Assembly: GCF_042767895.1 (NCBI RefSeq)
Contig: NC_091589.1
Location: 8,317,152 to 8,342,151 of the forward strand
DNA: 25,000 nucleotides
DNA from: Penaeus vannamei
Taxonomy: Eukaryota; Arthropoda; Malacostraca; Decapoda; Penaeidae
Direction of reading: 5' to 3'
In this document: positions 1 through 8,290 of the stretch, in pieces
Layout: each line of letters opens with the position of its first letter
Position numbering within the stretch: the first letter of the stretch is position 1
The notes under the pieces: model-generated
Database searches by the model: none
What the model was told of the DNA's origin: nothing
Seen by the model: only the letters and a program-made list of their open reading frames with translations
Made by a program: the position numbers and the translations under genes

Positions 1-840
1 CCAGTAACTATAAATAACGCTCTAAACCTATTTTTGGGTTTGGAAATTAAAGATAAATGTTTATAACTTTGCCCTTTGGCCAGATTTCATCCCACTTGTT
101 TTGATCAGCGGTTGATAGATAAGACAAAGGTTACATGTGTACTCTCACATAAATACCACAGGATAAACAGATTACGAGGCGAGTCTGATAAACGTGAGAT
201 TGTGCAAATTGCGACACGTGAGCAAATATGGAAACTGTATGTTTTAGCCAGTCTGCCGTTTTTCGATTATTTCTAGCATTTCAATATATACTAAATTAAT
301 TTGAGGTAATTAAACATATAAAGTGATGTACATAATTAATTTTTAAATAGGACTGTATCTATGAAATTACAATGAATAAACAACCACAAACATACATGAA
401 TAGAAATACAGATAAACAGTAAAGTTAGTATAGTTAGCCTGGTAAATACGTTTTCTGTAGATTGTACTTTTCAGAGAAAATGTAATATTACCAGGTTTTA
501 AGGGGTGGCTAAAGAAGACTGCCTAATCCATTTCAACAAGCAGAATAATTTTGAAGGAGACCTTTAAATAACCTCCATGATACCACTTCTTTAAATTGCA
601 CCTATAATAATGGGAGGGTTCGTAATATGATTCATTCTTAGGGAATGCAAAACCAGATAAAACTCCCAGTCAATATCAAGTCTTAAATTCTTGAAGCTAC
701 AAAACAGGACGGGTGCTTAGTCAAGTAAGTTACGCAAGAAACAAGAAAGTTATAAAAAACATGCTTGTGCCTGTTATTCAACGGACGTAATTGCTAATGA
801 AAAGTCCTAAAACAAAAACAAAAATCACTACAGTAATTAC
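1..840. other. AT-rich single-copy stretch, no gene recognised
   Basis: Non-repetitive AT-rich sequence. The longest plus-strand frame (76-276, 66 codons) has ordinary composition but no motif I recognise. A splice-donor-like GTAAGT lies at 725-730, but no partner acceptor or exon can be argued. It could be intron, intergenic DNA or a decayed mobile element. Confidence 0.6.
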
Positions 841-843
841 ATG

Positions 844-847
844 TTTT

Positions 848-870
<23 letters not shown>
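844..870. repeat. 27-base poly-T run
   Basis: Uninterrupted T run between unique flanks. It could be the poly-A tail of a minus-strand retrocopy lying to its right, but no canonical AATAAA is present beside it on that strand, so a plain mononucleotide repeat is the safer reading. Confidence 0.9.
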
Positions 871-880
<10 letters not shown>

Positions 881-984
881 ACAGCAGTGGCGTCGCAACA
901 TAACTAAACATAACCACATTAACCACCGCAGTTCATCCCATAAACAATATTCATTCCCGTAGGTCTAAAAAAACATAATTTCCG

Positions 985-1180
985 TCTCCTTTTGAGGGGG
1001 ATTTCTCAAATGACCTACACGAACGACTCCTACTCGAACGCGAACGACATTCTACTCGAATCCACGAGCGTACTGCATCACGTGACAAGACTAGATCAAG
1101 ACACACACACACTCACACGCACACGATCAGATTTCATTCGTACACGTGACGTAAACAACAGGTTCTTTGGCGACTGGAAG
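985..1180 (+). promoter_or_regulatory. Single-copy islet with two E-boxes, a CRE-like and a forkhead-like site
   Basis: The islet holds the palindrome TCACGTGA at 1078-1085, and a composite at 1143-1157 where CACGTG (1143-1148), TGACGTAA (1147-1154) and GTAAACA (1151-1157) overlap. These match the known cores of bHLH-Zip, CREB/ATF and forkhead sites. CTACTCGAA occurs twice (from 1029 and 1052). An open frame from an ATG at 1010 runs to 1243 but ends in the G-rich repeat and resembles no family I know. A regulatory role is inference; short motifs occur by chance. Confidence 0.3.
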
Positions 1181-1480
1181 AAAGGGTTGGGGGTTGGGTG
1201 GGGGGATGGGGTTGATAATGGGGGAGGAAAGGGGACGGGGTAGGGGTGAAGGGGGTGTAAGGGGTGGGGATTGGGGGTGGGGGGGAGGGGTTGGGGAGGA
1301 AAGGGGGTGAGAGGATAGGGGTTCATGGGAGGGGGTGGGGATTGGGGGGTGGGAGGGGTTGGGGAGAACAGGGAAGGGTAGGGGTCCAAGAGGGGGGTAA
1401 GGGGAGAAGATAAGGGATTGAGGTGGGGGAGGGGTTGTTATGGGGGGGAGGGGGGGCGTAGTGGAATATTGCGGTTAAGA
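1180..1480. repeat. G-rich minisatellite-like tract
   Basis: Runs of three to seven G separated by T, A, GAT or GAAA, with recurring blocks of the type GGGGTTGGGGAGG. Many windows satisfy the G-quadruplex pattern of four G3+ runs with short loops on the plus strand. The minus-strand Pro/Leu-rich frame at 1096-1389 is a composition artefact. Confidence 0.85.
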
Positions 1481-1574
1481 GAGGAATTAATGTGAATAAC
1501 TTTACGATCCAAGGGCGGTGGAGGTCAGCTTACGAAGGAGGGAGTTGAGGGGAAACGAAAGAAAAAGAATGGAA

Positions 1575-1668
1575 AGGAAGGAAAAGACGAAGAGAGGAGG
1601 AAGGAAAAGGCGAATAGAGGAGGAAGGAAAAGGCGAATAGAGGACGAAGGAAAAGGCAAAGAGAAGAA
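1575..1668. repeat. 23-bp tandem repeat, four copies
   Basis: Copies of a purine-rich unit ending in AAAAGGCGAATAGAGG-like sequence are phased exactly 23 bp apart (the C of each unit at 1588, 1611, 1634 and 1657). The first and last copies are diverged. Confidence 0.8.
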
Positions 1669-2030
1669 GAATGGATAAACAAAGGAGATGAGAAATGGGG
1701 AATAAAGGGATAAAAGAAACAAGTAAATGAGACTAGGGAAACGAGAGGAAGGGAAGGGAGGGGAAGGAAAAAACGAACAGAGGAGGAATGGATAAACAAA
1801 GGAGATGAGAAATGGGGAATAAAGGGATAGAGAAAGAAAAACGTAAGTGAGAATAAAGGAATAGACAAAAGACAAAGGAGAGGGAGAAGGAATGGATAAA
1901 CAGCGAGATGAGAAATGGGGAATAAAGGGATAGAGAAAGACAAAAGGATTGGAGAATGGAGGGATTGGCAAAGGATAAAGAAAAGGGAGAAGGAATGGGG
2001 TATAAAGGGATAGACAAAGAAAAAAGGAAA
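1669..2030. repeat. Tandem repeat of about 104-117 bp, 3.5 copies
   Basis: Copies begin GAATGG at 1669, 1786, 1890 and 1993 (spacings 117, 104, 103). They share the blocks GGATAAACA, GATGAGAAATGGGG and AATAAAGGGATAGA. The last copy is truncated. Internal purine spacers differ between copies. The minus strand gives recurring peptides such as SIPLFPISH, which reflect the repeat and not a protein. Confidence 0.8.
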
Positions 2031-2960
2031 GGAAGGAGGAATAAAATAGGAGGAAGGAAGAAAGGAGGAAGGACACGGGTGACAAAGGAAGGAAGGAAGG
2101 AAGAGAGAAGGATGATGATGAATAGATTTAGAGGACATAGGAGTAAGAGGAAAAGGGAATGAGGGAAGAGGAGGAAAAGGGAAAGAGGGAAGAGGAGGAG
2201 GAAGAAAAAAGGAGGAGGACGAGAAAAGGGAGAAGGAAGAGGAAGAGGAAAAAGAAGAGGATGAGAGGAAGGAGGAAGAACAAGGACAATAAGGGGAGAA
2301 GAAAAGACGGAGGAAGAACTGGAGGAGAAGGAAGAAGTGGAGAATGAAAAAAAAAGAATTAGAGGGGGAGGGGGAGGAGGAGGAGAGGGAAGAGGAAGAT
2401 AAGAAGAAGGAGGAGAAGAAGAAGAAGAAGGAAGGGGAATAGGAAGGAATCAGGGGAAGGAGAGGTGTATGAGTAGAAGAAGTAGGAGGAAGAGATAAAA
2501 GAGGAATAGGAGGAGAAAGAAAAAGAAGAAAGGGAAGAGGTAGAAGAGGAAGTGGAAGAAGAAAAGGAAGAGGAAGTGAAGAGTAGAAGGAGAAGGAGGG
2601 ATAAGGAAAAGAACAAGAGGAAGTGACGGTAAAAGAAGGAAGAGGAAGTAAGAGGAGGAAGAGGAGGTAAGAGGAAGTAAGAATAGGAGGGGGAGGAACA
2701 GAAGAAGGAAGAAGGAGGGGAGGAGGGGGAACAGGAGGAATAGGAGGAAGAGGAGAAAAAACAGGAAGAGGAGGAGGATGATGAAAAGGAGGGAGAGGAA
2801 GAGGAGGTAAGAGGAGGAAGGAGGAGGAGGAATAGGAAGAAGAAGAGGAGGAGGAACGGAAGAAGAAGAACAAGAAGGGGATGAAGAGGAGGGGGAGGAA
2901 TTGGAAGATGAGGAGGAGGAGGAAGAAGTGGTAAGAAGAGGAGGAGGAGAAGGAGGAGGA
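2031..2960. repeat. GA-rich low-complexity tract
   Basis: Almost entirely A and G on the plus strand, as irregular mixtures of GGA, GAA and AAAGG with scattered T. No regular unit longer than a few bases is obvious. All long frames here are charged or Ser/Pro/Phe/Leu-rich artefacts of composition. Confidence 0.85.
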
Positions 2961-3545
2961 AGGAGGAGGAGGTGGAAGGCGGGGTGGGCGGGAGGAAGGA
3001 GGAGAAGGAGTTGAACGAAGATAAGAAGGAGGAGGAGGAGGAGGAGGGGGAAGGAGTTGGATGAATAGAAGAAACAATAGGAGGAGTTGGATGAAGAGAA
3101 GAAGAAGAAGAAGAAGAAGGAAGAGGAGGAGTTAGGAGGAGGAAGGCGGGGAGGGCGGGAGGAAGGAGGAGAAGGAGTTGATGAAGAGAAGAAGGAGGAG
3201 GAAGGAGGAGTTGAATGAAGAGAAGAAGAAGAAGAAGAAGAAGAAGAAGAAGGAGGAAGAGGAAGAAAGAAGATGAAGAAGAAGAAGAGGTGGAGGGGGA
3301 GGAGGAAGGAGGAAGGCGGGGAGGGCGAGAGGAAGGAGCCAGAGATGGGCGGGAGGAAGGAGGAGGAGGAGGAAGAAGAGGAGGAAGGAGGAGGAAGAGG
3401 AGGAGGAAGGAGGAGTTGAATGAAGAGAAGAAGAAGAAGAAGAAGGAGGAGCAGGAGGAAGGAGGAAGGCGGGGAGGGCGGGAGGAAGGAGGAAGGAGGA
3501 AGGCGGGGAGGGCGGGAGGAAGGAGCCAGAGGTGACCGGGTTTCT
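2961..3545. repeat. Purine-rich cassette array carrying repeated GC-box motifs
   Basis: A GGCGGGGAGGGCGGG motif (or a one-base variant) recurs at 2978, 3145, 3315, 3478 and 3502. It alternates with GAGTTGAATGAAGAG-type blocks near 3012, 3055, 3083, 3175, 3209 and 3414. The first three GC-box intervals are 167, 170 and 163 bp; the last is 24 bp, a local duplication. The motif resembles an Sp1/KLF GC box and adds G-quadruplex potential. Confidence 0.75.
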
Positions 3546-3611
3546 GGGAAAAACAGTATCTTATAAGGATGCCTTCCTTACGTAAAGGCAGACGATCCTG
3601 TGGCTCAGACC
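3546..3611. other. Short non-repetitive junction with a TTACGTAA palindrome
   Basis: This islet separates two purine arrays. TTACGTAA at 3578-3585 matches the known PAR-bZIP/C/EBP-type site. It lies inside an inverted repeat, TGCCTT at 3570-3575 and AAGGCA at 3585-3590, which can form a six-base-pair stem. Confidence 0.5.
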
Positions 3612-4661
3612 GGGGAAGGAGGGAAGGAGGGAAGGAGGGAAGGAGGGAAGGAGAGGGAAGGAGGGAAGGAGGGAAGGAGGGAAGAGGAGGGAAGGAGGGA
3701 AGAGGAGGGAAGGAGGGAAGGAGAGGGAAGGAGGGAAGGAGGGAAGGAGGGAAGGAGGGAAGGAGAGGGAAGGAGGGAAGGAGGGAAGAGGAGGGAAGGG
3801 GAGGGAAGGAGGAAAGGAGGGGAGGAGAGGGAAGAGGGAAGGAGAGGGAAGGAGGGAAGGAGAGGGAAGAGGAGGGAAGGAGGGAAGGAGAGGGAAGGAG
3901 GGAAGGAGGGAGGGAGAGGAGGAAGGAAGAGGAGGGAAGGAGGGAAGAAGGGAAGAAGAGAAGAGGTGGGAAAAGGAGGGAAGGAGGGAAGGAGAGGGAA
4001 GAGGAGGGAAGGAGGGGAGGAGAGGGAAGAGGAGAGAGGGGAGGGAAGGGGAGGGAAGAGGGAAGGAGGGGAGGAGAGGGAAGGGGGGAAGGAGGGAAGG
4101 AGGGAAGGAGGGAAGGAGAGGGAAGGAGGGAAGGAGGGAAGGAGGGAAGAGGAGGGAAGGAGGGAAGGAGAGGGAAGGAGGGAAGGAGGGAAGGAGGGAA
4201 GGAGGGAAGGAGGGAAGGAGGGAAGGAGAGGGAAGGAGGGAAGGAGGGAAGGAGGGAAGAGGAGGGAAGGGGAGGGAAGGAGGAAAGGAGGGGAGGAGAG
4301 GGAAGAAGAAAAGGAGAGGGAAGGAGGGAAGGAGAGGAAAAGGGGAGAAGGAGGGAAGGAGAGGGAAGGAGGGAAGGAGAGAAGGAAGGAAGAGGAGGGA
4401 AGGAGGAAGGAGGGAAGGAGGGAAGAGGAGGGAAGAGGAGGGAAGGAGGGAAGGAGAGGGAAGAGGAGGGAAGGAGGGGAGGAGAGAGGAAGAGGAGAGA
4501 GGGGAGGGAAGGGGAGGGAAGAGGGAAGGAGGGGAGGAGAGGGAAGGGGGGAAGGAGGGAAGGAGAGGGAAGGAGGGAAGGAGGGAAGGAGGGAAGGAAA
4601 GGGAAGAGGAGAGAAGAGGAGAGAGGGGAGGGAAGAAGAAGAAAGAGGAGAGAGAGGAGAG
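3612..4661. repeat. Polypurine tract, 1,050 bases with one pyrimidine
   Basis: Every base from 3612 to 4661 is A or G except a single T at 3967, so pure runs of 355 and 694 bases are present. The core is the 8-bp unit GGAGGGAA, with inserted GAGA steps and occasional GGGG. Blocks at 3781-4090 recur around 4252-4560 at an offset of about 463-471 bp. No frame on either strand can contain a stop codon here, which explains the very long open frames on both strands. Such tracts are known to favour triplex (H-DNA); the spaced GGG runs also fit G-quadruplex rules. Confidence 0.95.
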
Positions 4662-5036
4662 TAAAGGAGGGAGAAAGAGTAGGAAAGAGGGGAGAGAAGA
4701 AGAAGAAAGAGGAGAGAGAGGAGAGTATAGGAAAAGGAAAGAAGAGGAGAGAGAGAGGGGAGTAACGGAAGAAGAAAGAAGAATGAAAGAGAGGAGGGCA
4801 AAGGAAGAAGAGGAAAGAGAAGAGAGAGAGGAGTTAAGGAAGAAGAAAGAATAATAAAAGATAACAGAAATGGAAGGAATGAAGGGTAGGTGCGAAGAAT
4901 AGATGAAGAAAGGGAAGGAATAAAGGCCCAAAGGAAGACTGGAAGGAGAGGAGATAAAGAAAACACGAATAATGGAGGGAGAAAAAGAGATTCTGAGGTA
5001 ATGAGAGAAAATAATATAAAAATAATAACGAAAATA
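4662..5036. repeat. GA-rich tail of the purine domain
   Basis: Purine-rich sequence with increasing T and C, grading from GAGAGAGGA blocks to less biased A-rich DNA near 4980-5036. A repeated block of about 60 bp (AGAAGAAGAAAGAGGAGAGA) is visible near 4634 and 4698. Confidence 0.75.
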
Positions 5037-5038
5037 AC

Positions 5039-5130
5039 AATACACACACACACACACGCACAGACACACGCACACACACGCACGCACACACACATACACA
5101 CACAAAAGTCACACACACGCATACATACAC
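5039..5130. repeat. Degenerate CA microsatellite
   Basis: CA repeats with interspersed CG, TA and GA steps, so most of the tract alternates purine and pyrimidine. No open frame of interest. Confidence 0.85.
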
Positions 5131-5300
5131 ATAAACTAGAAAAAAAAATAAAATATTCACAAAATCCAACAAAATTTGCATCTCCCCACTACCCCCACCC
5201 TACACCCCCACCCCACCCACCCCTAAAAAAAACATATATGTATATAAACTAAGAAAAAAAAAAAAATCAACAAAATTCGCATCTCCCCCCTCCCCCCCCA
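5131..5300. repeat. Imperfect direct repeat, period about 101-113 bp
   Basis: ATAAACTA followed by an A run, CAACAAAATT and a GCATCTCCCC-type segment occurs twice. CAACAAAATT is at 5167-5176 and 5268-5277, and ATAAACT at 5131 and 5244. Confidence 0.7.
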
Positions 5301-5460
5301 AATCTCCCCCCCCCAAAAAAAAATCCCCCACACACCTATCCCGCCACTCCGCACCCCACCCCCCCTTCTATCCGCCATGCAATCCCGTAGTCCCCCCCCC
5401 CGCAACCCCCCCCGCCGTGAATAGCCTTCCCGACACCCCCCCTCCCCCCCACCCCCCAGT
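5301..5460. repeat. C-rich tract with A runs
   Basis: Runs of five to ten C separated by A-rich or mixed spacers on the plus strand; the complement fits G-quadruplex patterns. This is the opposite strand bias to the G-rich array that follows within 80 bases. Confidence 0.8.
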
Positions 5461-5537
5461 GTCAGGATCAAGGCTAGGAACCTTTCAGAAAAACTAAACC
5501 ATTCGCAGCTTTTCCAGACGCGACCCTGAAACTATGG
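5461..5537. other. Short single-copy islet
   Basis: Non-repetitive sequence between a C-rich and a G-rich array. No motif or coding potential is recognised. Confidence 0.5.
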
Positions 5538-5995
5538 GCGAGGGGGGGGAGGGGGGGGAGGAGGTGGTCTTTGGGCAAGGGTGGGGCTCTTTTGGGCAAG
5601 AAGGGGAGGGGATGGGGGTGTCTTTTAGGCAAGAAGGGGAGGGGAGGGGGTCTTTTGGGCAAGAAGGGGGAGGGGAGGGGGTCTTATAGGCAAGAAGGGG
5701 GAGGGGAGGGGGTCTTTTGGGCAAGAAGGGGAGGGGAGGGGGTCTTATAGGCAAGAAGGGGAGGGGAGGGGGTCTTTTGGGCAAGAAGGGGAGGGGAGGG
5801 GTGTCTTTTAGGCAAGAAGGGGAGGGGATGGGGGTCTTATAGGCAAGAAGGGGAGGGGTCTTTGGACAAGAAGGGAGGGGGGGTGTTTGGGCAAAGGAGA
5901 AGGGGAGGGGGGTCATTGGGCAAGAGGGGGTATCTATGGGCAATGGGGGGGGGGGTCTATGGGCAATGAGGGGGGGTGGGGGGTGGATAGTACTA
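5538..5995. repeat. G-rich minisatellite, about 15 units of 19-32 bp
   Basis: Units have a variable head (GGTCTTTTGGGC, GGTCTTATAGGC or GTGTCTTTTAGGC) followed by AAGAAGGGGAGGGGAGGG. The central units (about 5649-5800) alternate the TTTTGGG and TTATAGG heads with 30-31 bp lengths. The edges are shorter and diverged, with CTATGGGCAATG forms at the right. Each central unit by itself has four or more G runs with short loops. The minus strand reads as PKRPPPLPFL-like decapeptides in 30-bp units, but 31-bp units break the frame, so a protein is unlikely. Confidence 0.9.
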
Positions 5996-6004
5996 TGGGT
6001 GGGT

Positions 6005-6445
6005 TGTTAGTTGCGTTTTGTTTATCTTCGTTTTCTGTTGTTTGTTTTCTTTTTCTTTTGGAGGGTGGACTCGTCTGATCGGTTTTCTTTTCTTTTTTTT
6101 CCATTTCTCCTTTTCGTTTTCTTTGTGTTTTTTTTTTCTCTCTCTCTCGTTTTCCCTTTATTCTTTCTTCTTCCTCTCCCTATATTTTTTTTCTTCTTTC
6201 TCTTCATATCTTCTTTTTTTTTATATCTCTCCTCTTCATCTTATTTTATTTTTTATTCAACTTTTATTTCTCTATTTCTTTCTCAATTCTATATTATTTT
6301 AAATTTCTCTCCATCTTTCCTCCTCCTTAGTCTTATATTCCTTCGTATTTTAATTCTTTTAAAATCGTATCTTCTTCTCTATCTTTACATGTATTCCTCC
6401 CATTCCTTCTTCTTCTAATTATATTCATTCTCGTATTCAATTTCC
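6005..6445. repeat. T-rich pyrimidine tract
   Basis: Long T runs with TTC, TCTC and TTTTA steps, the start of a pyrimidine-rich domain of about 4 kb. Hydrophobic Phe/Leu/Ser frames on the plus strand are composition artefacts. Confidence 0.8.
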
Positions 6446-6454
6446 ATTTTATCT

Positions 6455-6945
6455 CTCCGATCTTCCTCCTCCTCCTCCTCCTCCTACATCTCCTCCTCCT
6501 CTTCATCATCCTTTACCTTTTCCTTTTCATCCCTCTTTTCTTCCTCATCCTCCTCTCCTACATCCTCTTCTCCTTCTCCTCTCCTCCTCCTCTTTTGTCC
6601 TTCTTCCTCTCCTCCTCTTTCTTCCTCTACACCTTCTTTGTCCTCTCCCTCTCTTCCTTTTCTCCTCCTCCTCCTCCTTTCTCCTTCTTCATCTCCTCCT
6701 CCTTTGTCCTCTCCTACTTCCTCTCCTCCTCCTCCTCCTTTCTCTTCCCCTCCTACTCCTTTGTCCTCCTTCCTCTCTTCCTCCTTCTTTATTCTTTATC
6801 CTCCTTCTTTATTCTTTATCCTCCTTCCTCTCTTCCTCCTTCTTTATTCTTTATCCTCCTTCCTCTCCTTCTTTGTCCTCCTTCCTCTCCTTCTTCCTCT
6901 CTTCCTCCTTTCTCTCCTCCTCTCCTCCTCTCCTCCCGCACACAT
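6455..6945. repeat. TCC/CTT-rich tract with short tandem copies
   Basis: TCC-rich repeats; CTTTATTCTTTATCCTCCTT starts at 6787, 6807 and 6842, showing local 20-bp and 35-bp duplications. Confidence 0.8.
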
Positions 6946-7029
6946 TCCTCCACTTGCTTCAAGGCTGTTACAACATTTTAGCAGTTTTTGCCTCCTCCTT
7001 TACTGCAATGGCGTGATTGTTGTTGATTG
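6946..7029. other. Short single-copy islet
   Basis: Non-repetitive interruption of the pyrimidine domain just left of the 75-bp array. No recognised motif. Confidence 0.4.
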
Positions 7030-7720
7030 TATTGCTTTTGCTGTCTCTCTCTGTTATTCCTTTTCTTCTCGTTTCTGTTTCTTGCCTCTTCTTTTCTCGT
7101 AATATTTGTCTTTTTTGCTGTCTCTCTCTGTTATGGCTTTTCTTCTCTTTTCTGTTTCTTGTCTTTCCTTTTCTCGTAATATTTGTCTTTTGCTGTCTCT
7201 CTCTGTTATTCCTTTTCTTCTCTTTCTATTTCTTGTCTCTCCTTTTCTCGTAATATTTGTCTTTTGCTGTCTCTCTCTGTTATGCCTCTTCTTCTCTTTT
7301 CTGTTTCTTGTCTCTCCTTTTCTCGTAATATTTGTCTTTTGCTGTCTCTCTCTGTTATGCCTCTTCTTCTCTTTCTATTTCTTGTCTCTCCTTTTCTCGT
7401 AATATTTGTCTTTTGCTGTCTCTCTCTGTTATGCCTCTTCTTCTCTTTTCTGTTTCTTGTCTCTCCTTTTCTCGTAATATTTGTCTTTTGCTGTCTCTCT
7501 CTGTTATTCCTTTTCTTCTCTTTTCTGTTTCTTGCCTTTCCTTTTCTCGTAATATTTGTCTTTTGCTGTCTCTCTCTGTTATGCCTTTTCTTCTCTTTCT
7601 ATTTCTTGTCTCTCATTTTCTCTTAATATTTGATCTTTGTGTCTTTTCGTTTTTTTTTCTATTTGTTGGTTCTCCTTTTCTCGTAATATTTGTTCTATCT
7701 TTGTGCTTTTTTCATCTTTT
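7030..7720. repeat. 75-bp minisatellite, about eight good copies plus decayed ones
   Basis: The phrase GCTGTCTCTCTCTGTTAT recurs at 7040, 7117, 7192, 7266, 7341, 7415, 7490 and 7565 (spacings 77, 75, 74, 75, 74, 75, 75). Each unit also has the invariant TCTCGTAATATTTGTCTTTT. The 74-bp units carry TTTCTATTTCTTG where 75-bp units carry TTTTCTGTTTCTTG. The 74-bp units shift the reading frame, so the hydrophobic plus-strand frames are not a conserved protein. Decayed copies continue to about 7720. Confidence 0.92.
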
Positions 7721-8290
7721 CTATTTCTTGTCTGTCCTTCTCTCTTCTTTTCTTCTCTCTCGGTATTTTTTTTGCACTGTCTATTTTTGTTCCTCTCTTT
7801 CTTTTTCTCCTTAAATTTCTCTCTCTCTATCTCTCCACTTCTCTTGTTTTTTTCTCTTTTTTCGCTTGTCTCTTTCCTTTCCATTCCCTTCATTCTCCCT
7901 TTTTACCTTGCTTCTCCCTTTCATTGTCGATTCTCTGTGTCTTTATCAGTATCTCACTATCTATTTCTCTTATCCTGCTTCCGTCTCTTCCTTTTTCTAA
8001 CTTACCTTTCTCCTTTTCTTATCCTTATTCTCCCTTTACTCATTCTCTTTCTACCTTTCCTTTCCCCTTCTCTGTCGATTATCAATTTATTTTCTTCCTC
8101 CTCTCTTCTATCCATATCCTTCTTTCCCATTCTTTATCTTTCCTTCCATTTCTTCCTTCTCCTTTTTATAACTTACCTTTCCCTCCTTTTGTCATCCTCT
8201 TTCTACCATTCCTCATCCCTATTCCCCCTTTACTCATCCTTCTCCCCCCCTTTTCTGCTCCTCTTTCTACCTTTCCTTCCCCCCTTTTCT
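7721..8290. repeat. CT-rich low-complexity tract
   Basis: Irregular CTT, CTCT and CCTTT sequence without a clear unit, grading into the modular array at the right. No gene is supported. Confidence 0.75.

Noticed and set aside
76..276. 66-codon plus-strand frame as a small gene
   Set aside because: Length is within chance expectation, there is no recognised family and no splice or promoter context.
844..870. Poly-A tail of a minus-strand retrocopy
   Set aside because: No AATAAA in the expected place, no target-site duplication and no recognisable body to its right.
1530..3077. Minus-strand open frame of about 515 codons, rich in Pro, Ser, Leu and Phe
   Set aside because: It lies in purine-rich DNA whose complement is nearly all C and T. 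Such sequence rarely forms stop codons, and the peptide has no domain beyond low complexity.
3561..5105. Minus-strand and plus-strand open frames of about 350-515 codons over the polypurine tract
   Set aside because: A pure A/G or C/T strand cannot encode any stop codon, so all six frames are open by composition. Overlapping frames on both strands confirm the artefact.
5494..5943. Minus-strand frame with PKRPPPLPFL-type decapeptide repeats
   Set aside because: Units vary between 30 and 31 bp and the frame changes peptide type along the array, so no repeat protein has been maintained.
5538..5995. Possible telomeric or subtelomeric repeat
   Set aside because: The units are not TTAGG or another known telomere motif, and no TTAGG array was seen anywhere in the window.
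7030..7720. Possible CRISPR array
   Set aside because: Units are contiguous near-identical 74-75 bp copies without variable spacers, in an evidently eukaryotic context.
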